From: Phreatobacter sp.
GTDB taxonomy: Bacteria > Pseudomonadota > Alphaproteobacteria > Rhizobiales > Phreatobacteraceae
DNA: 64,000 bases
Direction of reading: 5' to 3'
Assembly (NCBI RefSeq): GCF_016793595.1
Contig: NZ_JAEULY010000002.1
Location: 62,001-126,000, forward strand
Shown here piece after piece: positions 35,560-43,035 of this stretch. Numbering within the stretch: the stretch's first letter is position 1; the number at the start of each line of letters is the position of its first letter. The notes beneath the pieces were generated by a model. That model was not told the origin of the DNA and searched no databases. It saw only the letters and a list, made by a program, of their open reading frames with translations. The position numbers were made by a program, and so were the translations under genes.

Positions 35560-36489
35560 ATGGCGAGCCCCGTGACCAATGCCGGCAGCCGGGCGGCGAT
35601 CCCCCGGCTCGATTTCGGGTGCGTCTCGGTCTTTCTCGGCGAGAAGAACGGCAAGTATCCCGACGGCAATCAGGTGATCGTCAGCGGCTCCGACACGCGT
35701 GCCGTATTCGATACGCCGCTCGTCGCCAACCGCATCGGTCCCGAGTTCGACAGGGCCGACATGGTTATTCTCGGCCATGTTCACGAGGACCATCTGGCGG
35801 GGCTGCATCGCCTGCCGCAGGCGAAGGTCCATGCGCCCATAGCCGATCTGGCGGCGGCGCAGAGCTGGGAGGCGCTCGGAGCGGCCTATGGCACGCGCGA
35901 GGAGCGCCTGCCGCAGATGCTGGAGAAATTCCAGCGCGACTTCTTCTACGTGCCCCGGCCCGATGCGATCGGCTATGCGGACGGTGCCAAATGGGACCTC
36001 GGGCAGGTGCGCGTCGAGGCGATCCACATGCCGGGGCACACGGCCGGCCATTCCGTGCTGCTGGTCGAATCTGAAGGCGTCGCCTTTCTCGGCGATATCG
36101 ATCTCGGCGGCTTCGGCCCCTATTACGGCGATGCGACCTCCAGCCTTGCCGATTTCCGGCGCACGCTCGCTCGCGTGCCGGAGATTGTCGCGCGCGTCTG
36201 GGTGACGTTCCATCACCGCGCCGTCTATACCGATCGCGAGCGCCTGCTGACCGATCTCGCGGCCTATGCGGCCAAGCTCGAGGAGCGGGAGAAGCGGCTT
36301 GTCGAACTCCTCGCCGCCGGGCCCAAGACGCTTTCCGATCTGGTGGCGTGCCGGCTGCTCTATCCTGCCGACTATCAGGAGTTGTGGGTCGAGGATGTCG
36401 AGGAGCGGACGATCAGCCAGCACCTCGCCGAACTGGCCGCCGCCGGCCGCGTGCAAGTGGACGAGACAGGTCTCTACCGGCTGGGTTGA
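35560..36489 (+). CDS. MBL-fold metallo-hydrolase
   Basis: A 309-residue metallo-beta-lactamase fold protein. The zinc motif is HVHEDHLAG, with later ligands in MPGHTAGHS and FLGDIDLGG. The C-terminal 70 residues look like a winged helix as in the LACTB2/RNase Z-like hydrolases (LLAAGPKTLSDL and TISQHLAELAAAGRV). It is probably a cytoplasmic thioester or phosphodiester hydrolase; the substrate is unknown. It starts 136 bp after gyrB, beyond the terminator, and is followed by the NIPSNAP gene. Confidence 0.85.
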   Translation: MASPVTNAGSRAAIPRLDFGCVSVFLGEKNGKYPDGNQVIVSGSDTRAVFDTPLVANRIGPEFDRADMVILGHVHEDHLAGLHRLPQAKVHAPIADLAAAQSWEALGAAYGTREERLPQMLEKFQRDFFYVPRPDAIGYADGAKWDLGQVRVEAIHMPGHTAGHSVLLVESEGVAFLGDIDLGGFGPYYGDATSSLADFRRTLARVPEIVARVWVTFHHRAVYTDRERLLTDLAAYAAKLEEREKRLVELLAAGPKTLSDLVACRLLYPADYQELWVEDVEERTISQHLAELAAAGRVQVDETGLYRLG

Positions 36490-36573
36490 GTGCCGCGCCT
36501 GTCGCCTTTCGGGCGGCGACGCGCCATGATCCACCGCGCTGCCGCATCGTAGGCAGCGGGGGAAACTCGTTCG

Positions 36574-36900
36574 ATGATCTATGAACTGCGCATCTATAAT
36601 TGTCTGCCCGGGCGGCTGCCGAAGCTGCTGGAGCGGTTCCAGAACCACACGTTGAAGATCTGGGACAAGCATGGCATCCGCCAGGCCGGTTTCTGGACGA
36701 CGGCGATCGGCCCGTCCAGCAATGACCTGACCTATCTCGTCGCCTGGAATTCCATGGCCGAGCGCGAGGCGAAATGGACGGCATTCCAGGCCGATCCCGA
36801 CTGGCTCAAGGCGCGCGGCGAGAGTGAGGCCGACGGGCCGATCATCGCCAATATCGCGAGTTCGTTTCTGGCGCCGACGGCTTTCTCGGCGGTGAAATAG
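36574..36900 (+). CDS. NIPSNAP family protein
   Basis: A 108-residue ferredoxin-like alpha/beta-barrel protein. It starts MIYELRIYNCLPGRLPKLLERFQNHTLKIWDKHGI and has QAGFWTTAIGPSSNDLTYLVAW, both typical of the family. A specific activity is not known. It is 84 bp after the MBL gene and is closed by a terminator, so the two are probably one operon. Confidence 0.9.
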   Translation: MIYELRIYNCLPGRLPKLLERFQNHTLKIWDKHGIRQAGFWTTAIGPSSNDLTYLVAWNSMAEREAKWTAFQADPDWLKARGESEADGPIIANIASSFLAPTAFSAVK

Positions 36901-36906
36901 GTGAAT

Positions 36907-36934
36907 CGGGCGGGCTTCAGGCCCGCCCGTTCGT
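36907..36934 (+). terminator. Intrinsic terminator after the NIPSNAP gene
   Basis: CGGGCGGGC (36907-36915) pairs with GCCCGCCCG (36921-36929), followed by TTCGTC. It lies between two converging genes. Confidence 0.65.
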
Positions 36935-36953
36935 CGGCATCACCGATCAGGCT

Positions 36954-37319
36954 TCACTCGGTGGTGAAGCGGGTCGAGCCGGCCGAGCGGTTGTAGAAGA
37001 TCGTCACGCGCGACACCTGGCAGAGATTGACGCCACGAAACTCGGCGGTCTCGGCATCGTCGTAGACCACCTTGATGTCGAAGGAGCAGGCGTCGGCGCC
37101 GCGCGGGAAGGTCACGTTGAGAACCTGACCGTCCTCGAGGCTGTCGTCACCCATCAGGTCGTTGCCCCAGGTGTTCTGCGAGGCGGCGCTCACATAGACC
37201 TCGTCGATGGTGTAGCCGGTGCGGTTGACCAGCTGGAAGTCCTGCTGGGACTGGGCATTGGCATTGCCGGACGCCAGAAGGGTCACTGCCGCGAAAGCAG
37301 CAAAAAGAAAAGCGCGCAT
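36954..37319 (-). CDS. Small secreted protein, unknown function
   Basis: A 121-residue protein with a clear signal peptide (FAAFAAVTLLASGNANAQ). The mature domain starts FQLVNRTGYTIDEVYVSAASQNTWGNDL and has two cysteines (DACSFDI and NLCQVS) that could form a disulphide. The pattern of a short beta-sandwich after a signal peptide recurs in alphaproteobacterial periplasmic proteins of unknown function. I start it at 37319; the 31 codons upstream are Arg-rich and unlike protein. The ribosome site is weak. Confidence 0.7.
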   Translation of the reverse strand: MRAFLFAAFAAVTLLASGNANAQSQQDFQLVNRTGYTIDEVYVSAASQNTWGNDLMGDDSLEDGQVLNVTFPRGADACSFDIKVVYDDAETAEFRGVNLCQVSRVTIFYNRSAGSTRFTTE

Positions 37320-37456
37320 GGAGGTGGTCTCAGGGTCGATCCGCAGGCGGCGGCTGTCTGGTAAGCGGATCGGAAGAAGGTGATCGCCGTGCCGTGAGCG
37401 GACCTTCCACACAGGTCCGCCGCTGCGTCAATCGATCGTCCCGCTCCGCCGATGGC

Positions 37457-37825
37457 CTAGGCCGTCTGGCCGGGTCGGGGCGCCAGCTGAATCGGCTGCC
37501 CGTGGGGCGTCGCCTCGGCGGCGGCGTGCCATGCATCGGCTGTCGCGTCGATCACTGGCGCGGTGGTGACGCCCTTCGCGATGACAAGCTGCTCCAGCGC
37601 GTTCAGCCAGTGCGTGTAGTAGGTTTCGCCGGTGTCGGGGTCGCCGGCCGCCTGCGCTGCCCGGATCGTGGCGGAGAGCGTCTCGGCCCATTCCCCCCAT
37701 GTGAACAGGCCCCTGCCGTTCAGGGTGACTGCGAGGGCGAAAGCATGGGCCTCCCATGGCTCGCGGAAGACCGGGCCCTCGGCATCGCAGGGAATGTGGG
37801 GCAGGGCGGCGATGTCGGGCGTCAT
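37457..37825 (-). CDS. Nitrile hydratase accessory protein
   Basis: A 122-residue member of the nitrile hydratase activator family, which helps load cobalt into the alpha subunit. It contains PVFREPWEAHAFALAVTLNGRGLFTWGEWAETLSATI and TYYTHWLNALEQLVI, resembling the N-terminal half of the beta subunit. The ATG overlaps the beta-subunit stop (ATGA), so the start is at 37825 although 8 further codons are open. It is the last gene of the nitrile hydratase operon. Confidence 0.9.
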   Translation of the reverse strand: MTPDIAALPHIPCDAEGPVFREPWEAHAFALAVTLNGRGLFTWGEWAETLSATIRAAQAAGDPDTGETYYTHWLNALEQLVIAKGVTTAPVIDATADAWHAAAEATPHGQPIQLAPRPGQTA

Positions 37826-38493
37826 GCTGGCATCAGATAGCTGTCCCAAGCATCGACCGACACGGAAACGGACGGATCCGCCTCCGGTCCGAACAGATCA
37901 TGGGCGGAAAAGCGCACGGTATAGAGCCATTGCGGCGCCTCGCCGGTGCCAGCCGCGCTGGAATCGGCGAAGACGTGGGCGCCATGGGTGAGGACGACCG
38001 TGCCGGTCTTGCCGCGCACATAGCGCGGCAGGCGGGTGTGGCCGGCCTGCTCGGGCATGTCGATGGTGCGAACGCGGTCGCCGACATGGAAGCGCTGGAC
38101 TTCGCCGGTTTCACGTCCGGTCGGGCCGCCGCGTGCGAGCGTGGCGGGGACATTCTCGGCCAGCAGTTTCCGGGGCAGGGGCTTCGGCGGATCGACCGCG
38201 TGGCCTGCGGCCGTGTCCGCCTCGGTCACCAGGCCACGATCGGCAAGCAGGCGTTCCATGCCGCCGGTCCACACCTCGTAATAGCTCATGCCGAGATAAC
38301 CCGGCTGCTGCTCTCGCGCGGCGCGCGACTGGTCGATGGTCCAGGCGCCGGTGGCCCCCATGGCGAGCGTCAGGGCGAGGGCGCGCTTCTCCCAGTCGGC
38401 ATGGAACCACGGCTCATTCGGCTCCGGCTCGACATTGCCAAGGCCGAGCCGGCCGCCGAGGTCGGCATGATTGACGTAGGGCGCGCCGCTCAT
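37822..38493 (-). CDS. nthB: Nitrile hydratase beta subunit
   Basis: A 223-residue beta subunit of the enzyme that hydrates nitriles to amides in the cytoplasm. It starts [15 protein letters not shown] and has [20 protein letters not shown] in the N-terminal helical domain. The C-terminal SH3-like domain has [30 protein letters not shown]. It overlaps alpha by 4 bp and the accessory gene by 4 bp. The long open frame upstream of the ATG is the shadow of the alpha gene. Confidence 0.95.
   Translation of the reverse strand: MSGAPYVNHADLGGRLGLGNVEPEPNEPWFHADWEKRALALTLAMGATGAWTIDQSRAAREQQPGYLGMSYYEVWTGGMERLLADRGLVTEADTAAGHAVDPPKPLPRKLLAENVPATLARGGPTGRETGEVQRFHVGDRVRTIDMPEQAGHTRLPRYVRGKTGTVVLTHGAHVFADSSAAGTGEAPQWLYTVRFSAHDLFGPEADPSVSVSVDAWDSYLMPA
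37826..37849 (-). other. Upstream in-frame extension of the accessory gene, not used
   Basis: Eight codons before the chosen accessory-protein ATG are open (reading MGQLSDAS) but lie within the beta-subunit 3' end. The ATGA overlap makes the shorter start more likely. Confidence 0.4.
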
Positions 38494-39131
38494 GCCGTGG
38501 CTTCCGGGGTGCTGGCGAGGCCGGTTCCGATCATGGAGTCGCGGGTGACGAGGGTCGCGAGGCGCGCCTCGTCCCAGCCCTCCGTTCCAGCCGGTCTCTC
38601 GGGCAGGACGAGGTAGCGGACCTCCGCGGTGGAATCCCAGACCTTGATCTCCTTGCCCGCTGGCAAGGTCACGCCGAAATCCGCCAGCACGCCGCGCGGG
38701 TCGCGCACGGCCTTGGCGCGGTAGGGCGCGGACTTGTACCAGACCGGCGGCAGACCCAGCACCGGCCACGGGTAGCAGGAGCAGAGGGTGCAGACGACCA
38801 TGTTGTGGGTGCCAGGCGTGTTCTCCACCGCCACCATGTGCTCGCCCTGTCGCCCGACATAGCCGAGCTCGCCGATGGCGCTGGTCGCATCCTTCAGCAA
38901 CCGGGCGTGATAGGCGGGATCGGCCCAGGCCTTCGCTACAACGCGCGCGCCGTTATGCGGGCCGACCTTGGTCTCGTAGGTCTCGATCAGAACGTCGAGG
39001 GCCGCGGGATCGACATAGCCCTTCTCGACCAGAATGGTCTCGAGCGCGCGGACGCGTGCGTCCATGGGCGAGAGTTCGCTGTGGTCGTGATCGTGATGAT
39101 GATCGTGGTCGTGATGATGGTCGTCATGCAT
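38490..39131 (-). CDS. nthA: Nitrile hydratase alpha subunit, cobalt type, His-rich N-terminus
   Basis: A 213-residue catalytic subunit. The metal site [11 protein letters not shown] (about residues 111-121) has the Thr of cobalt-type enzymes; iron-type enzymes have CSLCSC. The two flanking cysteines are normally oxidised to sulfinic and sulfenic acid. The N-terminus [16 protein letters not shown] (residues 2-17) holds ten His and six Asp residues and precedes the usual [18 protein letters not shown] start, so it is likely to bind cobalt, nickel or zinc. GGAG lies before the ATG. It is the first gene of the operon. Confidence 0.96.
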   Translation of the reverse strand: MHDDHHHDHDHHHDHDHSELSPMDARVRALETILVEKGYVDPAALDVLIETYETKVGPHNGARVVAKAWADPAYHARLLKDATSAIGELGYVGRQGEHMVAVENTPGTHNMVVCTLCSCYPWPVLGLPPVWYKSAPYRAKAVRDPRGVLADFGVTLPAGKEIKVWDSTAEVRYLVLPERPAGTEGWDEARLATLVTRDSMIGTGLASTPEATA

Positions 39132-39235
39132 GGCGGCGCTCCGCGAGGGCCCTTGAGGCTAGCGCGAAGCGCCGACATGAGGAAGCCGGCCGACGAATGG
39201 CTGGGGCCGCTTCGGTGAGCAGCCTCAGCGCGGTC

Positions 39236-40966
39236 TCAGCGCGCGGTCTTGGCCAGTTCCTCGGCACGCAGATCCTTGCGCAGGATCTTGCCGACATTCG
39301 ACTTCGGCAGCTCGGCCCGGAACTCGACGGTCTTCGGCACCTTGTAGGCGGTGAGCTGCTCGCGGGCGAAGGTACGAATGTCGTCGCTCGAGACCTCGCT
39401 TCCCGGCTTGCACACGACAAAGGCCTTGACCGCCTCGCCCGACGCGCCGTCCGGCACGCCGATGACGGCGACTTCCAGCACCGCGGGATGCTTGGCCAGC
39501 GCGTCTTCGACCTCGTTGGGGAAGACGTTGAAGCCGGAGACCAGCACCATGTCCTTCTTACGGTCGACAATGCGGAAGAAGCCATCCTCATCCTGCGTGG
39601 CGACGTCGCCGGTATAGAGCCAGCCGTCGCGGATGGTCTTGGCGGTTTCCTCGGGCTTCTTCCAGTAGCCGGCCATGATCTGCGGCCCGCGCGCCACCAG
39701 TTCGCCTGGCTGGCCGAGCGCCACTTCCTTGCCCTCGTCGTCGACGCATCTGATGTCGGTCGAAGGCACGGGAATGCCGATGGTGCCCTCGCGGACATTG
39801 CCGAAAGGATTGAACGACAGGACCGGCGAGGATTCGGTCAGGCCGTAGCCCTCGATCACCGGCGTCCTAGTCACTTCCTGCCAGCGCTTGGCGACCGCCT
39901 CCTGCAGCGCCATGCCGCCGGCCGAGGAGGTCTTCAGCGTCTTTGGCGGGTTGTCGCGGAACCACGGCTCGTTGTTGAGGCCGTTGAACAGCGTGTTGAC
40001 GCCGGTCAGCGTGGTGATCGGGAATTTCTCGAAGGCCTTCTGGAGATTGGTCAGCGGCCGCGGATTGGGGATCAGGATGTTGTGCGCGCCGAGATACCAG
40101 AAGCCCAGCATGTTCACCGTGAAGGCGAAGATATGATAGAGCGGCAGCGCGGTGAGGATCGTTTCCTTGCCCTTCTCGAGGTTGGAAGCGACCATTTCCA
40201 GCGACTGCGCCATGTTCATGAGCAGATTGCCATGGGTCAGCATGGCGCCCTTGGAAACGCCGGTCGTGCCGCCGGTGTACTGTAGCACCGCCAGCGTATC
40301 GAGGCCGGCACCCTCAGTGTAGGCGGCGATATTGGCGCTGCCCTTGGCGGCGGAGCCCGCCGCGAGCGCTGCCTGGAACGTCGTGTGCGGCACGGTGACC
40401 GGCTTCACCGACTTGTCCTTGTATTTCTGCACGAGCCCGACCAGCGTGCCTTGCAGCCAGGGCATGAACTCGGTGATCCGGGTGACAACCACGTTCGGCA
40501 CCCTGTGGATGGCGAAGGCGGCCGGCAGGTTGGCGGCGAACATGTCGATGACGACAACAAGGTCCGGCTCGCCGTCGGCGAAGACCTTGCCCATCTCCTC
40601 TGCGGTGTAGAGCGGGTTGATGTTGATCAGCACGCAGCCGGCCTTGAACACGCCGTAGGCGACGATCGGGAAGGCGAGCGCGTTCGGCGTCTGCAGGGCG
40701 ACGCGCGCGCCCGGCTTCAGCTTCAGAACCTCGCGCAGATAGACGGCGAAGGCATCGGACCAGCGGTCGATCTCGGCATAGGTCAGCGTCCCGCCCATGC
40801 CGTTCGGCAGACAGAGCGTGAAGGCCGGCTTGTCGGCATAGGTCCGAGCCACCGAGCGCACCATGGCGGCAAGGTTGGGATGCGGCGCCTCATCGATCGT
40901 ATGGCGCACGCCGACCGGATAGAATTTTGTCCAGGGCCGGCTCGGCGTTTCAGTCATGCTGGTCAT
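39236..40966 (-). CDS. fadD: Long-chain fatty acid-CoA ligase
   Basis: A 576-residue acyl-adenylate forming enzyme that activates fatty acids at the inner membrane. The ATP/AMP motif is YTGGTTGVSKGAML, followed by GYGLTESSPVL, the linker GWLYTGDVATQDEDGFFRIVDRKKDM and the C-terminal catalytic Lys region SNVGKILRKDLR. A strong GGGAGGAG site precedes the ATG. Similar ligases act on aromatic or medium-chain acids, so chain length is not certain. It is separate from the nitrile hydratase operon by 104 bp. Confidence 0.92.
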   Translation of the reverse strand: MTSMTETPSRPWTKFYPVGVRHTIDEAPHPNLAAMVRSVARTYADKPAFTLCLPNGMGGTLTYAEIDRWSDAFAVYLREVLKLKPGARVALQTPNALAFPIVAYGVFKAGCVLININPLYTAEEMGKVFADGEPDLVVVIDMFAANLPAAFAIHRVPNVVVTRITEFMPWLQGTLVGLVQKYKDKSVKPVTVPHTTFQAALAAGSAAKGSANIAAYTEGAGLDTLAVLQYTGGTTGVSKGAMLTHGNLLMNMAQSLEMVASNLEKGKETILTALPLYHIFAFTVNMLGFWYLGAHNILIPNPRPLTNLQKAFEKFPITTLTGVNTLFNGLNNEPWFRDNPPKTLKTSSAGGMALQEAVAKRWQEVTRTPVIEGYGLTESSPVLSFNPFGNVREGTIGIPVPSTDIRCVDDEGKEVALGQPGELVARGPQIMAGYWKKPEETAKTIRDGWLYTGDVATQDEDGFFRIVDRKKDMVLVSGFNVFPNEVEDALAKHPAVLEVAVIGVPDGASGEAVKAFVVCKPGSEVSSDDIRTFAREQLTAYKVPKTVEFRAELPKSNVGKILRKDLRAEELAKTAR

Positions 40967-41065
40967 GCGCTCCTCCCGAATGTTTTGCCTACTGAGCCCG
41001 ATTAGTCGGGTCTCGGCAAGCGGGCTGCGGCCAAATGCGGCGCTTTGTGCAGTGCGTTGGGAGAT

Positions 41066-41347
41066 TCAGCGCAGTTTTCCGGCCGCGCGCAGCACGAAGC
41101 CGATCACCTCGGCCACCGCGCGGTAGAGTTCCTCCGGGATTTCCTGATCGACCTCGACGCCGGACAGGGCTTCCGCCAGCAGGGGATTGCCCTCGATGGC
41201 GACGCCGTGCTCCTTCGCCGTCGTGATGATCTTCTCGGCGATCGCGCCGCGACCGGTGGCCGTGACACGGGGCGCCGCGTCCTTGCCGATCTCGTATTCC
41301 AGCGCGACGGCGACGACAGGCTTCGGAGCAGGGGCGTCGTCGGTCAT
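41066..41347 (-). CDS. FlhB C-terminal-domain homologue (FlhX/YlqH type)
   Basis: A 93-residue cytoplasmic protein equivalent to the part of FlhB that lies after the NPTH autocleavage site. It has AVALEYEIGKDAAPRVTATGRGAIAEKIITTAKEHGVAIEGNPLLAEAL and EIPEELYRAVAEVIGFVLR. There is no membrane domain and no NPTH. Such FlhB-CC-like proteins can complement the released C-fragment in export switching in other bacteria. Its ATG overlaps the stop of the FliK-like gene by 4 bp, which supports a role in hook-length control. Confidence 0.88.
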   Translation of the reverse strand: MTDDAPAPKPVVAVALEYEIGKDAAPRVTATGRGAIAEKIITTAKEHGVAIEGNPLLAEALSGVEVDQEIPEELYRAVAEVIGFVLRAAGKLR

Positions 41348-42840
41348 GACAGGCGGTCCAGCCGTGGCGGGCGTGGGGCTGTCGCCTCGCGCGGAACGGC
41401 GGGCCTGCCGGCGGCAATGGTGAGCTGGTCGATGGTGAAGGCCGAGGCCTCCAGCGCCTCCGACAGGTTGTTGCGGGCCGCGTCGAGCTGCGCAGCGATG
41501 CCGTCGCGCTCAGCCCAGAGCTGGATGCCCACATGGCCGTCGCGCCAGCGCACCGCAGCGTGGATGGGGCCGAGCGGTTCGGCCTCCATCGAGAACCGCA
41601 TGGTCCAGTCCTGCCGGCCGGCGCCGGCCGAGGCACCCTGCGTCTCGGCATCGCGCTCGCGAACGATCTGGAATTGCAGCATGGCCGTTTCGGCGCCGAT
41701 GCGCAGCGGCACCTCGACCAGCGTTTGAACGGGCACGTCCGGCCTGCCGATCTCGCGGGAATCGGGCAGTGAAGCGGCTTGCAGCAATGTCAGGCGGGCC
41801 AGTGCCGCCTCGGTCCGCTCGGTGAGCACACGGACCGTCTCGGCGGCGGAGGCGTCCGGGCCGAGGCTCGGTTGCGCGGGAAGCTGGCCATGGGGCAGCG
41901 CGCCGCGTAGGGGCGGGCGCTCGTGGGTTGCCGCCTTCGCGCCGATATCCGCCGGCTCACCGCCGAGCGTTGCCGACCAGTCCTGAAGCGCCGCGCGCAG
42001 CTGGCCGAGGGCGGCCTTGAGGTCGGCAGGGACTGATGCGCCCGGCGGCAAGGCGGCGAGCTGCGCCTCCAGGCAGGTTCCGGACCTGGCGATGGCCTGT
42101 GCCAGCGTCTGCGGCGCGGCGGCCGCCTCCGCCGGTAGGCGGAAGCCGAGCACCTGCGCCATGGCGCGCGCAACCGCTTCCGGCATGACGCGCGCCGCTG
42201 CCGGGGTGCCGCCATTGGCGACGGCCGAGAGATCGGCGAAGAGCGGGCTCAGGCTCTCCTGCCGCCCCGCGGCGCTGCGCACGGCTTCGGCAAGCGCCTC
42301 GCGCGGGGTTGCCGGCGCTGCGCGGCCGGCGGCATTGGCCTCGGCGAGGCGCGAAGCTTCCTGCGAGCCGCGTACGGCGAGGGCGACCTGCGCGCCATCG
42401 CCGGGACCGGTCGTGGCGCCCGGTGTGACAAGGCCGCGCGCCACCAGATCGACCAGTGCCGCGGCGACGGCATTGGTCGCCGGGATCGGCGTTGCGAGGC
42501 CGGGAGCGGCAATCGGCAGGGCGCCGCCCAACGGTGCAGGCGGTGCGGCAGGTGCTGCGCGCGGCGCGGCGGGATTGTCGGCGAGAAGCAGACGCATGGC
42601 CTGGCCCTGCCGCTCGACGGTCATGGTCAGGACCGCGCCGACCGGCAGCGGCTGGGGCGTTTTCACCTCCAGCGCCTGGCCGGCGACGGTCAGCCGCGCG
42701 AGCCCGTCGCCGAGCATGGCTGCGACACGCGCCTGAATGGTCTCGCCGGGCTTCAGCCCGAGCGCCTCGACGAGCGCGCGCATCTGCTGCGTCTCGACGG
42801 GCGCGGTCGCCACGACAGGCTGGATACGCTCGATACTCAC
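41344..42840 (-). CDS. FliK-like flagellar hook-length control protein
   Basis: About 498 residues. The N-terminal 380 are Ala-Pro-rich and poorly ordered. The C-terminal 120 hold the export-switch domain (VPLRIGAETAMLQFQIV, then AAVRWRDGHVGIQLWAERDGIAAQLDAARNNLSEALEASAF). Such proteins measure hook length and signal FlhB to switch substrates. I start it at GTG 42840, which has GAGGTGA five bases upstream; a GTG 27 bp further upstream has no site. It overlaps the FlhB-C-like gene, and the two are a coupled pair. Overall sequence conservation of FliK is low, so the exact identity rests on the C-domain and the partner. Confidence 0.8.
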   Translation of the reverse strand: MSIERIQPVVATAPVETQQMRALVEALGLKPGETIQARVAAMLGDGLARLTVAGQALEVKTPQPLPVGAVLTMTVERQGQAMRLLLADNPAAPRAAPAAPPAPLGGALPIAAPGLATPIPATNAVAAALVDLVARGLVTPGATTGPGDGAQVALAVRGSQEASRLAEANAAGRAAPATPREALAEAVRSAAGRQESLSPLFADLSAVANGGTPAAARVMPEAVARAMAQVLGFRLPAEAAAAPQTLAQAIARSGTCLEAQLAALPPGASVPADLKAALGQLRAALQDWSATLGGEPADIGAKAATHERPPLRGALPHGQLPAQPSLGPDASAAETVRVLTERTEAALARLTLLQAASLPDSREIGRPDVPVQTLVEVPLRIGAETAMLQFQIVRERDAETQGASAGAGRQDWTMRFSMEAEPLGPIHAAVRWRDGHVGIQLWAERDGIAAQLDAARNNLSEALEASAFTIDQLTIAAGRPAVPREATAPRPPRLDRLS

Positions 42841-43035
42841 CTCGATCACCTCGTGAAAGGGAGGCACTGCGGGAGCTTGGCGGAGAAATCATGACCGATT
42901 CGGCAACGGCGATCTTGACTCGTCGGCGATTGCTTCCCGAAATCCGCATCAAGGCCACTTTCCAGTCAGCTTGCGGCGCGGGGAAGGCGGCCATCGCCGC
43001 CGGGAACGGCAGGCATCAGGAGTGAGGGCGGGTTC

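Noticed and set aside
39056-39130. Repeated GATCGTG/GATGATG bases as a microsatellite
   Set aside because: They encode the His-Asp tail of the nitrile hydratase alpha subunit in frame, so they are explained by coding.
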